The translations under genes and the position numbers were made by a program. Shown one piece after another: positions 38,754 through 48,435 of a stretch of DNA of 64,000 bases; the stretch's first letter is position 1, and each line of letters begins with the position of its first letter. The notes under the pieces were generated by a model. That model worked only from the letters and a program-made list of their open reading frames with translations. It ran no database searches and was not told the DNA's origin. The DNA is from an uncultured Clostridia bacterium (lineage in GTDB: Bacteria > Bacillota > Clostridia > Oscillospirales > Acutalibacteraceae): NCBI GenBank assembly GCA_947632385.1, contig CANRPD010000001.1, forward strand, positions 48,718 to 112,717, given 5' to 3'.

Positions 38754-39581
38754 ATGGCGGTTCTATGCACGTTTTTTGACCACGCGGCGGACCTGGCCCG
38801 GCAGCAGGGGATCTCTCTGGAGGAGGCCCTTTCCCGGGTGCGGGGGATGGGCATCCAGGGGCTGGAGGTGGCCCAGAACAGCCTGGGCGCGGACCCGGAG
38901 GACCTGGGGCGGATGCTGCGCAGGGCGGGGCTGCGGGTGTCCACCATCCCGGCGTATTTCCACTTCAACACCGACCCGGACGTGGCGGCCCAGGCGGCTC
39001 CCGTGCTGGAGGCGGCCCGGGTGCTGGGGGTGCGGCAGGTGCTGGTGATCCCGGGGTTCATCCCCCCGGAGGTGACCGACCCCGGTGAGCGCCGGGCCCA
39101 CCGGGACGCCATGGCTCAGGGGATCAACCGGCTGGCAGCCCTGGCCGAGCCCCTGGGGGTGGAGCTCATCATGGAGGACTACGACAACGAGGCGGCGCCC
39201 TTTGCCACGGCGGCGGGGGTGCGGGGCTTTCTGGACGACTGCCCGGCCCTGGGGTGCTGCTTTGACACGGGGAATTTCCGGTTCATGGCGGAGGAGACGG
39301 CGCTGGAGGCGTATGACCGGCTGCGGGACCGGGTGCGGTATGTGCACCTGAAGGACCGGGCCTATGCCGGGGCCCCGGGAGAGCGGGGCCGCCCGGCCCG
39401 GGACGGACAGGCGCTGTACGCGGCGCCGGTGGGCGGCGGCGAGATGCCCATGGCCGAGCTGCTCACCCGCCTGCAGGCGGACGGCTACCGGGGGCCGTAC
39501 AGCATCGAGCACTACGGCGCGCCGGACATGGAGGGGTACCTCCGGCAGTCGGTGCAGTGGGTGCAGGCGGCCCTGGGGTGA
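38754..39581 (+). CDS. Sugar phosphate isomerase/epimerase (xylose isomerase-like TIM barrel)
   Basis: A 275-residue member of the AP-endonuclease-2 / xylose-isomerase-like family. Metal-binding acidic residues are visible in ELIMEDYDNE, CCFDTGNFRF, YVHLKDR and PYSIEHYG, which match the family's Glu-Asp-His-Glu pattern. It probably isomerises or epimerises a keto-sugar or inositol derivative. ATG at 38754 follows ACGGAGG; the frame is open far upstream but only by reading through the divergent neighbour. Confidence 0.85.
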   Translation: MAVLCTFFDHAADLARQQGISLEEALSRVRGMGIQGLEVAQNSLGADPEDLGRMLRRAGLRVSTIPAYFHFNTDPDVAAQAAPVLEAARVLGVRQVLVIPGFIPPEVTDPGERRAHRDAMAQGINRLAALAEPLGVELIMEDYDNEAAPFATAAGVRGFLDDCPALGCCFDTGNFRFMAEETALEAYDRLRDRVRYVHLKDRAYAGAPGERGRPARDGQALYAAPVGGGEMPMAELLTRLQADGYRGPYSIEHYGAPDMEGYLRQSVQWVQAALG

Positions 39582-39605
39582 GCGGTGGCGGCCGGCCGCC
39601 CCGCC

Positions 39606-39636
39606 GCCCCGGCTGCCCTGCAGCCGGGGCGCTTTC
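39606..39636 (+). terminator. Hairpin after isomerase gene
   Basis: Eleven-base-pair stem GCCCCGGCTGC / GCAGCCGGGGC with a three-base loop, then GCTTTC. The short T tract makes it a weak terminator. The remaining gap to secA holds further C/G-rich hairpins (for example around 39655-39680) and the secA promoter, with no gene visible. Confidence 0.55.
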
Positions 39637-39817
39637 CCCCAGGGGGGGAAAGCCGGCGGTCCCCCGGAGGGGGAGCGCCGGGCGGGGCGGGCCGGCGGGC
39701 AGCAGCGGGCTTCCGGCAGGGCAGGGGACCGAAAACCGGCCCTTTTTGCCCCCCCAGCGGACGGGCAGCGGCAGGTTGGGCGCCGCAAATGCAAATGTAA
39801 ATAAACTGTGGCTTTCC

Positions 39818-39847
39818 TTGCAAAGCGCCCCCGGTTTGTGGTATACT
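39818..39847 (+). promoter_or_regulatory. Promoter of secA
   Basis: TTGCAA, 18 bases ending TTTGTGG, then TATACT. It lies about 75 bases before the ATG. Confidence 0.7.
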
Positions 39848-39920
39848 GAGCAGGTGTACAAAGACGCATGCGGGGCTGCCGCCCCTTTGGGGACTTTTTT
39901 GCAGGAAAACGGAGGCAATC

Positions 39921-42665
39921 ATGGCGAATTTTTTGACGAAACTGTTCGGAAACTACAGCAAGCGGGAGCTCAAGCGCATCCAGCCCACGGTGGACCGGGT
40001 GCTGGCCCTGGAGGAGACCTATCGCCAGAAGAGCGATGAGGAGCTCCGGGCCCAGACGGACCGGTTCAAGGAGCGGCTGGGGGCCGGCGAGACACTGGAC
40101 GACCTGCTGCCCGAGGCCTTTGCCGCCTGCCGGGAGGCCATGGACCGGGTGCTGTCCATCCGGCTGTTCCCGGTGCAGGTGCAGGGCGGCGTGATCCTGC
40201 ACCAGGGGCGCATCGCCGAGATGAAGACCGGCGAGGGCAAGACCTTCACCCTGGCGCTGCCGGCCTACCTCAACGCCCTGACGGGCAAGGGGGTGCACGT
40301 GGTCACCGTCAACGAGTACCTGGCCAAGTACCAGGGCGAGATGATGGCCCGGGTGTTCAATTTCCTGGGGCTCACCGTGGGCCTGGCCCTCACCGGCATG
40401 ACGTCTCAGGAGAAAAAAGCCGCCTATGCCTGCGACATCACCTACGGCACCAACAACGAGATGGGCTTTGACTATCTGCGGGACAACATGGTGCTGTACA
40501 AGGAGAACAAGGTGCAGCGGGGCCACCACTACGCCATCGTGGACGAGGTGGACTCCATCCTCATCGACGAGGCCCGCACGCCGCTGATCATCTCCGGCCA
40601 GGGGGCCAAGGCGGACGACCTGTACCAGCGGGCCAACACCTTTGCCCGGGGGCTCAAGCCCGTCCGGGTGAAGGAGACCGACGAGAAAGAGGACAACGAC
40701 GAGCTGTACGCCGAGTACGACTACATCGTCAACGAGAAGCGCAAGACCTGCTCCCTGACCCGGCGGGGCGTGAAAAAGGCCGAGGAGTTCTTCGGCATCG
40801 ACAACCTCACCGACCCGGACAACATCCGGGTGCAGCACCACGTGAACCAGGCCATCCGGGCCTGGGGCATCATGCACCGGGACCAGGACTACGTGGTGAA
40901 GGACGGGGAAGTCATCATCGTGGACGAATTCACCGGGCGGCTGATGTACGGCCGGCGGTACAACGAGGGCCTGCACCAGGCCATCGAGGCCAAGGAGGGG
41001 GTCAACGTGGCCCGGGAGAGCCGGACCCTGGCCACCATCACCTTCCAGAACTATTTCCGGCTGTACAACAAGCTCTCCGGCATGACGGGCACCGCCATGA
41101 CCGAGCAGGAGGAATTCTCCGAGATCTACCGGCTGGACGTGGTGGAGGTGCCCACCAACCGGCCCATGATCCGGGAGGACTGCCCGGACGTGGTGTACAA
41201 GACCGAGGAGGCCAAATTCGCCGCCGTCATCGAGGACATCGCCGCCCACCACGCCACCGGGCAGCCCGTGCTGGTGGGCACCGTGACCATCGACAAATCC
41301 GAGCGGCTGAGCAAGCTGCTGAAGGCCCGGGGCATCCCCCACCAGGTGCTCAACGCCAAGTACCACGAGAAGGAGGCCCAGATCGTGGCCCAGGCCGGCC
41401 GGAAGGGCGCCGTGACCATCGCCACCAACATGGCGGGCCGCGGCACGGACATCCTGCTGGGGGGCAACGCGGAATTCATGGCGAAGAACGAGATGCGCCG
41501 CCAGGGCTTCTCTGAGGAGCTGCTGGTGGAGTGCACGGCCTTCAGCCACACCCAGGACGAGGAGATCCTGGAGGCCCGGCGGGTCTTTGGGGAGCTGAAC
41601 CAGAAGTACCGGCAGGAGATCGCCCCGGAGGCCGAGGAGGTCAAGGGCCTGGGCGGGCTCTACATCATCGGCACGGAGCGCCACGAGTCTCGGCGCATCG
41701 ACAACCAGCTGCGGGGCCGCGCCGGCCGCCAGGGAGACCCGGGCAAGAGCCGGTTCTACATCTCCCTGCAGGACGACCTGATGCGGCTGTTCGGCGGGGA
41801 GCGGATCGAGGGGCTGATGGACCGGCTGAAGCTGGACGAGGACATCCCCATCGAGGCCAGCCTGGTGTCCAACTCCATCGAGAACGCCCAGCGGAAGGTG
41901 GAGATGCGCAACTTCGGCATCCGGAAGAACGTGCTGCAGTACGACGACGTGATGAACCTGCAGCGGGAGAAGGTCTACTCCCAGCGGGACATGGTGCTGG
42001 AGGGCGAGGACCTGAAGCCCCGGATCCAGACCATGATCCGGGAGTCCATCGCCGCGGCGGTGGCGGGCTTTTTGCCCCAGGACCAGCCCGCGGACGACTG
42101 GGATCTCAACGGCCTGCGGGACGCCTATGCCGGGTGGCTGGTGCCCCTGGAGGAGCTGCAGTTCACCCGGGAGCAGCTGGAGGACCTGGAGCCCGCCTTT
42201 GTGGAGGAGCTGCTGGTGCGCCGGGCCATGGAGCTGTATGAGCAGCGGGAGCAGGAATTCACCCCGCCGGTGATGCGGGAAGTGGAGCGGGTGGTGCTGC
42301 TGCGCAGCGTGGACCAGGAGTGGATGGATCACATCGACGCCATGGAGCAGCTGCAGGAGGGCATCCGCCTGCGGGCCTATGCCCAGGTGGACCCGGTGGT
42401 GGCCTACCGGATGGAGAGCGCGGATATGTTCGACGCCATGAACGCGGCCATTCGGGAGAACACGGCCAAGGCGGTGCTCACCGTGCGGCTGCGCACCCCG
42501 GAGGCCCCCAAGCGGGAGCAGGTGGCTCAGGCCACCGGCACCGGGGCCCCGGACAAGACCGTGAAGAAACAGCCGGTGCAGAAGGCCAAAAAGCCCGGCA
42601 GGAACGACCCCTGCCCCTGCGGCAGCGGGAAAAAATACAAAAAATGCTGCGGCAGGAACGAATGA
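39921..42665 (+). CDS. secA: Preprotein translocase ATPase SecA
   Basis: Motor of Sec-dependent protein export. The 914-residue protein has Walker A MKTGEGKT (101-108), [34 protein letters not shown] and [12 protein letters not shown]. The C-terminal zinc-binding tail has C898, C900, C909 and C910. The full domain set is present and the length is normal. The start follows ACGGAGG. The next gene begins just after its stop, so a polycistronic message through the envelope genes is likely. Confidence 0.98.
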   Translation: MANFLTKLFGNYSKRELKRIQPTVDRVLALEETYRQKSDEELRAQTDRFKERLGAGETLDDLLPEAFAACREAMDRVLSIRLFPVQVQGGVILHQGRIAEMKTGEGKTFTLALPAYLNALTGKGVHVVTVNEYLAKYQGEMMARVFNFLGLTVGLALTGMTSQEKKAAYACDITYGTNNEMGFDYLRDNMVLYKENKVQRGHHYAIVDEVDSILIDEARTPLIISGQGAKADDLYQRANTFARGLKPVRVKETDEKEDNDELYAEYDYIVNEKRKTCSLTRRGVKKAEEFFGIDNLTDPDNIRVQHHVNQAIRAWGIMHRDQDYVVKDGEVIIVDEFTGRLMYGRRYNEGLHQAIEAKEGVNVARESRTLATITFQNYFRLYNKLSGMTGTAMTEQEEFSEIYRLDVVEVPTNRPMIREDCPDVVYKTEEAKFAAVIEDIAAHHATGQPVLVGTVTIDKSERLSKLLKARGIPHQVLNAKYHEKEAQIVAQAGRKGAVTIATNMAGRGTDILLGGNAEFMAKNEMRRQGFSEELLVECTAFSHTQDEEILEARRVFGELNQKYRQEIAPEAEEVKGLGGLYIIGTERHESRRIDNQLRGRAGRQGDPGKSRFYISLQDDLMRLFGGERIEGLMDRLKLDEDIPIEASLVSNSIENAQRKVEMRNFGIRKNVLQYDDVMNLQREKVYSQRDMVLEGEDLKPRIQTMIRESIAAAVAGFLPQDQPADDWDLNGLRDAYAGWLVPLEELQFTREQLEDLEPAFVEELLVRRAMELYEQREQEFTPPVMREVERVVLLRSVDQEWMDHIDAMEQLQEGIRLRAYAQVDPVVAYRMESADMFDAMNAAIRENTAKAVLTVRLRTPEAPKREQVAQATGTGAPDKTVKKQPVQKAKKPGRNDPCPCGSGKKYKKCCGRNE

Positions 42666-42679
42666 GGAGCGAAACAGGT

Positions 42680-43453
42680 ATGAAAAAAGGGTTCCTCCGG
42701 CGGGCGGCTGGGGCCGCCGCGCTGGTGCTGCTGGTGCATCTGGCCGGGTGCAGCATCCCCCAGGCGGGGTTTGCGGACTACGACGTTTCCGGGTACATCC
42801 GGGCGCTGCTGGACAGCAGCTATCTCAACGACAATCAGCGGCTGAGCGACCTCTCCGGCAGGACCGTTGCCGATGGGGAGAACAGCCAGACCACGGCGGA
42901 GAACGCCGCCGTGCGGTTCTGCAACGCCTACGGGATCTACCCCGCAGAGGACCAGATGGCCCAGCTGGACCAGCTGATGGCCAAGGTGTATCTGGGGGCG
43001 CGGTACTCCGTGGAGGATGAGGTGAAGACCGGGCAGGGGTACACCGTGGAGGTGACGGTGTATCCCATCACGAACTTTGCGGGACTGGGAGAGCGGCTCG
43101 CTGCGGTGCAGGAGACCGCGGCCCAGGAGCTGCTGCAGACCCAGCCCATCCCCCTGCCCGGCAACGAAGGCGGCGGGAACGGGGAGGACTCCGGAGAGGA
43201 CGAGGAGTCCTGGGACGACGAGCCGGAGCCCACGCCCACCCCGGCCCCCACGCCCAGTCCCCAGGAGGTGCAGCGGCGGCAGGTGGACGCGGTGATCGCG
43301 TTCTGCACGGAGGAGCTGAGCCATCTGGACTATGACAGCACGGCCAAGACGGTGCGGCTGGACATTTTGCAGACGGACGCCGGCGAGCTGCAGCTGGATC
43401 TCAACCAGATCGACGCCATCGACGAGGCGGTGCTGCCGGTGGGCAGCCCGTGA
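42680..43453 (+). CDS. Predicted lipoprotein with Pro/Thr linker
   Basis: A 257-residue protein. A basic start and hydrophobic helix end in a LAGC lipobox with acylated C24. An alpha-helical ectodomain follows (residues ~30-165), then an acidic stretch and PEPTPTPAPTPSP linker (~178-200) and a short C-terminal domain. I recognise no named family. ATG at 42680 is chosen for its GAGGAG site and clean signal peptide; an ATG at 42662 overlapping the secA stop is possible. Confidence 0.78.
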   Translation: MKKGFLRRAAGAAALVLLVHLAGCSIPQAGFADYDVSGYIRALLDSSYLNDNQRLSDLSGRTVADGENSQTTAENAAVRFCNAYGIYPAEDQMAQLDQLMAKVYLGARYSVEDEVKTGQGYTVEVTVYPITNFAGLGERLAAVQETAAQELLQTQPIPLPGNEGGGNGEDSGEDEESWDDEPEPTPTPAPTPSPQEVQRRQVDAVIAFCTEELSHLDYDSTAKTVRLDILQTDAGELQLDLNQIDAIDEAVLPVGSP

Positions 43454-43469
43454 GACAGGAGGAGACAGC

Positions 43470-44135
43470 ATGAAGGCATGGAGCGTGCAGGCCCTGCTGG
43501 ACCTGGATCATACGGCGGCCAAGCCCCTTTTGGAGCAGGCGGAGTGCCCCTGGGAGGTGCTGGGGGCCATCGGAGCGTTCATCCGCGCCCTGGGAAAGAG
43601 TCTGTCCCCCGGGGACTATGAGCAGGCGGCCGAGGGGGTATGGGTCCACCGGACGGCGGTGCTGTACCCCAACCACTTTGCGGCGGGGCCGTGCATCATC
43701 GGCCCGGAGACCGAGGTGCGGCCCGGGGCGTTCCTTCGGGGGAATGCCCTGGTGGGCCAGGGCTGCGTGGTGGGGAACTCCACGGAGCTCAAGAACGTGA
43801 TCCTCTTTGACGGGGTGCAGGTGCCCCACTACAACTACGTGGGGGACTCGATCCTGGGCCATCGGGCCCACATGGGGGCCGGCGCGGTGACCTCCAACGT
43901 GAAGCAGGACAAGAGCCCGGTGACGGTGCGCACGCCGGAGGGCCGACTGGAGACCGGGCTCAAAAAATTCGGCGCCGTTTTGGGCGACCGGGCGGAGGTG
44001 GGCTGCAACGCCGTGCTGAACCCCGGGACCGTGCTGGGCCGGGACAGCCGGGTGTATCCCCTCTCCGCGGTGCGGGGGTTCGTGCCCGCCCGGCATGTGT
44101 TCAAGGACGCGGAGCATGTGGTCGAGCTGCGGTAG
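43470..44135 (+). CDS. Left-handed beta-helix nucleotidyltransferase/acyltransferase-like protein
   Basis: A 221-residue protein rich in hexapeptide repeats (GPCIIGPETEVRPGAFLRG, GQGCVVGNSTELKNVILFDG, GHRAHMGAGAVTSNVK). It resembles the C-terminal beta-helix of GlmU and sugar-1-phosphate nucleotidyltransferases but lacks their N-terminal catalytic domain. It is likely an acyltransferase or a regulatory helix protein for sugar nucleotide metabolism. The start follows AGGAGGAGA. Confidence 0.75.
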   Translation: MKAWSVQALLDLDHTAAKPLLEQAECPWEVLGAIGAFIRALGKSLSPGDYEQAAEGVWVHRTAVLYPNHFAAGPCIIGPETEVRPGAFLRGNALVGQGCVVGNSTELKNVILFDGVQVPHYNYVGDSILGHRAHMGAGAVTSNVKQDKSPVTVRTPEGRLETGLKKFGAVLGDRAEVGCNAVLNPGTVLGRDSRVYPLSAVRGFVPARHVFKDAEHVVELR

Positions 44136-44168
44136 ACCACGGGCCCCGGAGAAAGGGGGAGCCGGTTC

Positions 44169-45908
44169 GTGGACTGGATCCAGGAGTTTTTGACATCGGG
44201 GCTGCTGCCCGGGGTGCTGCTGGCGCTGCGGGCGGTGACGCCCCTTTTGGCGCTGTACGTGATCTGGCGGAGCTACACGTCCTTCCAGAAGGGCCAGCGC
44301 CGCCGGGATCCCCTCATCGTGCTGCGCGACGAGGCCTCCGGGGTGCAGTTCCCGGTGCTGTACTGGGAAAATTCCATCGGCCGCAGCAAGAGCTGCGACA
44401 TCTACCTGCCGGATGGGGCGGTCTCCCGGGACCACGCGGTGCTGCTGCGCCGGGAGGAAGGGTGGTTCATCTGCGACACGGGCAGCAAGGCCGGGGTATT
44501 CGTCAACGGGCAGAAGGTGACGGACCGGGCGCTGGTGGGCGCCGGAGACCGGCTGACCTTGGGCAGCGTGACGCTGACCCTGGGGAACTCCGACGGGGCG
44601 CCGCCCAAGCGCAGGCGGGTGTTCACCGGGTTCTCCCGGCGGCCGGCTTCTCCCCGCAAGCTACTGTTCGTGGCCAGCTTGGTGCAGTTTTTGATGGCGG
44701 TGCAGGGGTGTTTTCAGGACGGGGGCTTCGCGCCCCGGCAGTTCATCCCGTTTTTGGCGGTGCTGGTGCTGGAGTGGAGCGTGTTCCTGGTGGCCGTGGG
44801 GGCCCTGCGGCACGTGAGCTTTGAGATCGAGACGGTGGCGTTTCTGCTCTCCGGCATGGGGGTGCAGCTGCTGGCGGCCAGCGACTTCGACACGGCGGTG
44901 ACCCAGCTGGCGGCGCTGGTGCTGGGCGTGGGGACCTTCAGCTTCCTCCTCTGGTTCATGAACGACCTGGACCGGGTGGCCAGGTTCCGGGTGGCCATCG
45001 GCGCGGCGGCGCTGGTGCTGTTCGCGGTGAACCTGGTGCTGGGGGACGAGCGGTACGGCTCGAAAAACTGGATCTCTCTGGGACCGGTGAGCGTGCAGCC
45101 CTCGGAGTTCATCAAGATCGCCTTCGTGTTCGTGGGCACGTCCACGCTGGACCGGCTCCAGACCAAGAAGAACATCACGGAATTTTTGATCTTTGCGGGG
45201 GCCTGCGTGGGCTTTTTGGCCCTGCTGCGGGACTTTGGCACGGCGCTGATCTTCTTCGCGTGCTTTTTGATCATCGCGTTCATGCGCTCCGGCAGCGTGC
45301 GCACCATTGCCCTGGTGCTGATGGCCGCGGCGCTGGGCGTGGTGCTGATCCTGAAATTCAAGCCCTATGTGGCGGAGCGGTTCCTGGGCTGGGGCCACGT
45401 GTGGGAGCACATCAACGACAGCATGGGCTATCAGCAGACCCGGGTGCTGACCTATATGGCCAGCGGCGGGTGGCTGGGCGTGGGCCTGGGGCAAGGGTGC
45501 CTCATCGACATCTTCGCCGCGGACAGCGACCTGGTCTTCGGCCTGCTGGTGGAGGAGCAGGGGCTGTTCCTGGGGCTGGTGGTGCTGGCCGCCATGGGGC
45601 TGCTCATCTTCTACGCCCGCAGCGACGTGACCCGCAGCCGGAGCACGTTTTTCTCCATCGCGGCCTGTGCGGCGGCGGGGCTGCTGCTGTTCCAGACGTG
45701 CCTCAACGTGTTCGGCTCCACGGATATTTTGCCCATGACCGGCGTGACGCTGCCGTTTTTCAGCGCCGGCGGGTCCAGTTTGGTGTCCTGCTGGGGGCTG
45801 ATGGCCTTTTTGAAGGCCAGCGACGAGCGCACCTATGCCGCCCGCCGAGCCGCGAAGCACAGCGCCAAGGCGCCTTCCAAACGGGAACTGGAGGATATTT
45901 ACTCATGA
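44169..45908 (+). CDS. FHA domain fused to SEDS glycosyltransferase (FtsW/RodA/SpoVE family)
   Basis: A 579-residue protein. After one N-terminal helix, residues ~62-138 form an FHA phosphothreonine-binding domain (SIGRSKSCDIYLPDG, VSRDHAVL, GVFVNGQKV). From ~165 on it is a multi-helix SEDS peptidoglycan polymerase with YGSKNWISLG, VQPSEFIKIAFV, GWLGVGLGQG and LPFFSAGGSSLVS. GTG start at 44169 follows AAGGGGGAG. The FHA part suggests control by a Ser/Thr kinase. Its ATGA overlap with the PBP gene implies a polymerase-transpeptidase pair. Confidence 0.92.
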   Translation: MDWIQEFLTSGLLPGVLLALRAVTPLLALYVIWRSYTSFQKGQRRRDPLIVLRDEASGVQFPVLYWENSIGRSKSCDIYLPDGAVSRDHAVLLRREEGWFICDTGSKAGVFVNGQKVTDRALVGAGDRLTLGSVTLTLGNSDGAPPKRRRVFTGFSRRPASPRKLLFVASLVQFLMAVQGCFQDGGFAPRQFIPFLAVLVLEWSVFLVAVGALRHVSFEIETVAFLLSGMGVQLLAASDFDTAVTQLAALVLGVGTFSFLLWFMNDLDRVARFRVAIGAAALVLFAVNLVLGDERYGSKNWISLGPVSVQPSEFIKIAFVFVGTSTLDRLQTKKNITEFLIFAGACVGFLALLRDFGTALIFFACFLIIAFMRSGSVRTIALVLMAAALGVVLILKFKPYVAERFLGWGHVWEHINDSMGYQQTRVLTYMASGGWLGVGLGQGCLIDIFAADSDLVFGLLVEEQGLFLGLVVLAAMGLLIFYARSDVTRSRSTFFSIAACAAAGLLLFQTCLNVFGSTDILPMTGVTLPFFSAGGSSLVSCWGLMAFLKASDERTYAARRAAKHSAKAPSKRELEDIYS

Positions 45909-47266
45909 AAACGGTGGGATTTCGCTCGGTGGTGCTGTACCTCCTGCTGGCCGCTTTTTTGGGCGGGGTGGGCTTTTTGACCGTGGAGCTGCTGCTCAAC
46001 GGCGGAAAGTGGGCCATGCAGCCCTATAACGGGCACCTGTACGCCGAGGAGAGCACGGTGGAGCTGGGGGAGATCACCGACCGGGCGGGCAACGTGCTGG
46101 CCTATACCGACGAGGACGGCCAGCGGATGTACGGCTATGGGGAGACCAACCGGCGGGCGCTGCTGCACACCGTGGGGGACTCCCGGGGATATATCAGCAC
46201 GGGGGTGCAGCACCTCCTCAGCGCCCGGCTGTCCGGCTACAACCCGGTGACCGGCCTGGCCCAGACGCCCTGGGCCGGGAGCGGGCGCAACGTGCAGCTG
46301 ACGGTGGACCAGACCGCCTGCGCGGCGGCATTCACCGCCATGAACGGGAAAAACGGGGCGGTGCTGGTGTACAACTACCGGACGGGGGACCTGCTGGTGA
46401 AGGTCAGCGCCCCGGGGTTCGACCCGGAGCACCTGCCGGAGGACCTGGACACCAACGAGGCGTATCAGGGGGTGTATCTGGACAACACGCTGTCCAGCTC
46501 CTTCACCCCGGGGAGCATCTTCAAGCTGGTGACGGTGTGCGCCGCCATGGAAACATGGCCGGATTCCTGGCAGGAGCGGACCTACAGCTGCACCGGGAGC
46601 GAGGAGATCGGCGGGGAGGCCATTGCCTGCCTGCACGGCAACGCCCACGGGGAGCAGACGGTGCGGGAGGCCCTGGGCAACTCCTGCAATGTCTTTTTTG
46701 CCCGGCTGGCCAACGACATCGGGGCCCAGGCCCTGCAGGCCAAGGCGGAGGAGATGGGCTTTAACCGGGAATGGACCTTTGGCACCGTTCCCATCAGCGA
46801 GAGCGAGATCGACCTGACGGGCTGCAACGCCAATCAGCTGGGGTGGGCCGGGGTGGGCCAGTACACGGTGCTGGCGAACCCCTATCACATGCTGCTGCTG
46901 ATGGGCGCGGCGGCCAACGGCGGCCGTGCGGTGCCGCCCAGGCTGACGGAGAACGGGGGGCTTTCGGAGCTGCTGCAGGGGGAGGAGACGCTGCTGACCG
47001 AAGGGGAAGCGGCGGCCCTGCGGGACCTGATGCGGTCCAACGTGACGGACTATTACGGAGAAGGGCTGTTCCCGGCGGGCATGAACGTGTGTGCCAAGAC
47101 CGGTACCGGCGAGGTGGGGGACGGCAAGGCGCCCAACTGCTGGATGGTGGGCTTCTGTGACAGCGCGGAGCACCCCTATGCCTTTGCGGTGCTGGTGGAA
47201 GAGGGGACCGGAGGGATCGAGTCGGCAGGCGCGGTGGCGGCAGCCGCGCTGGCGGCCCTCAACTGA
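45905..47266 (+). CDS. Class B penicillin-binding protein (transpeptidase)
   Basis: A 453-residue, membrane-anchored transpeptidase. One N-terminal helix is followed by a short pedestal region and a catalytic domain with S204-x2-K207, S260-C-N262 and a K398-T-G motif. It is shorter than FtsI and resembles PbpA-type partners of SEDS proteins. The start overlaps the SEDS stop codon and has TGGAGG upstream. Together the two genes likely build peptidoglycan in division, elongation or sporulation; which one is not clear. Confidence 0.92.
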   Translation: MKTVGFRSVVLYLLLAAFLGGVGFLTVELLLNGGKWAMQPYNGHLYAEESTVELGEITDRAGNVLAYTDEDGQRMYGYGETNRRALLHTVGDSRGYISTGVQHLLSARLSGYNPVTGLAQTPWAGSGRNVQLTVDQTACAAAFTAMNGKNGAVLVYNYRTGDLLVKVSAPGFDPEHLPEDLDTNEAYQGVYLDNTLSSSFTPGSIFKLVTVCAAMETWPDSWQERTYSCTGSEEIGGEAIACLHGNAHGEQTVREALGNSCNVFFARLANDIGAQALQAKAEEMGFNREWTFGTVPISESEIDLTGCNANQLGWAGVGQYTVLANPYHMLLLMGAAANGGRAVPPRLTENGGLSELLQGEETLLTEGEAAALRDLMRSNVTDYYGEGLFPAGMNVCAKTGTGEVGDGKAPNCWMVGFCDSAEHPYAFAVLVEEGTGGIESAGAVAAAALAALN

Positions 47267-47310
47267 GCGGGTCGCGCCGGGGCGCGCCTTTGGCGGCCGG
47301 AGGCTGCAGA

Positions 47311-47364
47311 GCCCTCCGCCGCCGGCGGAGGGCTGCCCGCCCAGCCCAGGGGGCCGGGCGGGCA
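47311..47364 (+). terminator. Two tandem hairpins after PBP gene
   Basis: Stem GCCCTCCGCC / GGCGGAGGGC at 47311-47333 is followed at once by TGCCCGCCC / GGGCGGGCA at 47334-47364. Neither has a T tract, so termination is uncertain. Confidence 0.45.
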
Positions 47365-47452
47365 CAAAGGCGCGGGTCCGGCGGCAAAAGCGGACTGAAA
47401 ACGGGCCGGCAGCAAACCAGCAGCCGGTCCCCAGACAAAGGAGATGGATGAC

Positions 47453-48412
47453 GTGAAGATCGAAAAACTGCGCCCGGCGTTCCAGGATTACCTGTGGGGC
47501 GGGACCCGGCTGCGGGATGTGTATCACAAGCCCTGCGATCTGGACCGGGTGGCGGAGAGCTGGGAGCTTTCCACCCACCCGGCGGGAGAGAGCGTGCTGG
47601 AGGGCGGCGACTATGATGGGGTGACCCTCAGCGCGTATCTGCATGCCACGGGGGACCGGGCCCAGGGGGAGAACTGCAGGCGGTTCGACCGATTCCCGGT
47701 GCTCATCAAGCTGATCGACGCCAAGCAGGCCCTGTCCATCCAGGTGCATCCCAGCGACGAATATGCCCTGCGGGCGGAGGGCGAGCTGGGCAAGACCGAG
47801 ATGTGGTACGTGATGGATGCGGATCCGGGGGCGTACCTGTACTTTGGGGTGAACCGGCCGCTGACGAAGGCGGAATTCGCCCAAAAGATCGCGGACAACA
47901 CGGTGCTGGAGGTCCTCAACCGGGTGGAGGTCCACCCCGGGGACGTATTTTTCATCGAGTCCGGCACCATCCACGCCATCGGGGCGGGGATCCTGATCTG
48001 CGAGATCCAGCAGAACTCCAACTGCACCTACCGGGTCTACGACTACGACCGCCGGGACGCCAACGGGAACCCCCGGGAGCTCCACGTGCAAAAGGCGCTG
48101 GATGTGGCCAAGCTCACCCCCGGGGGCCCGGAACAGACCGCGCGGGAGCGGTTTTCCGCCGGGGACGGGACCTTTGAAAAGCTGGGCGGCTGCGATTATT
48201 TCACCGCATATCGGTGCCGGGTGAACGGCCAGACCACGTGGACCGTGGACGAGAGCTCCTTTGCGGCGCTGACGGTGCTTTCCGGCACCGGAACGGTGCA
48301 GGGGGCGGAGAATCAGGCGGCATTTGCCCCCGGAGACACGCTGTTCGTACCGGCGGGTGCGGGACAGGTCGTCATCGCAGGGAACTGCGAGCTGGTGATC
48401 ACCCGGGTGTGA
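47453..48412 (+). CDS. manA: Mannose-6-phosphate isomerase, class I
   Basis: Interconverts mannose-6-P and fructose-6-P. The 319-residue cupin protein has LRPAFQDYLWGGTRL at the N-terminus, zinc-binding SIQVHPSDEYA, KTEMWYV and GTIHAIGAG. The GTG at 47453 is nine bases from AAAGGAG; an in-frame ATG at 47444 directly abuts that site, so GTG is preferred. It probably feeds mannose into glycolysis or supplies mannose-6-P for glycans. Confidence 0.93.
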   Translation: MKIEKLRPAFQDYLWGGTRLRDVYHKPCDLDRVAESWELSTHPAGESVLEGGDYDGVTLSAYLHATGDRAQGENCRRFDRFPVLIKLIDAKQALSIQVHPSDEYALRAEGELGKTEMWYVMDADPGAYLYFGVNRPLTKAEFAQKIADNTVLEVLNRVEVHPGDVFFIESGTIHAIGAGILICEIQQNSNCTYRVYDYDRRDANGNPRELHVQKALDVAKLTPGGPEQTARERFSAGDGTFEKLGGCDYFTAYRCRVNGQTTWTVDESSFAALTVLSGTGTVQGAENQAAFAPGDTLFVPAGAGQVVIAGNCELVITRV

Positions 48413-48435
48413 CGCCCGGAGAAGGAGGGATTCTG

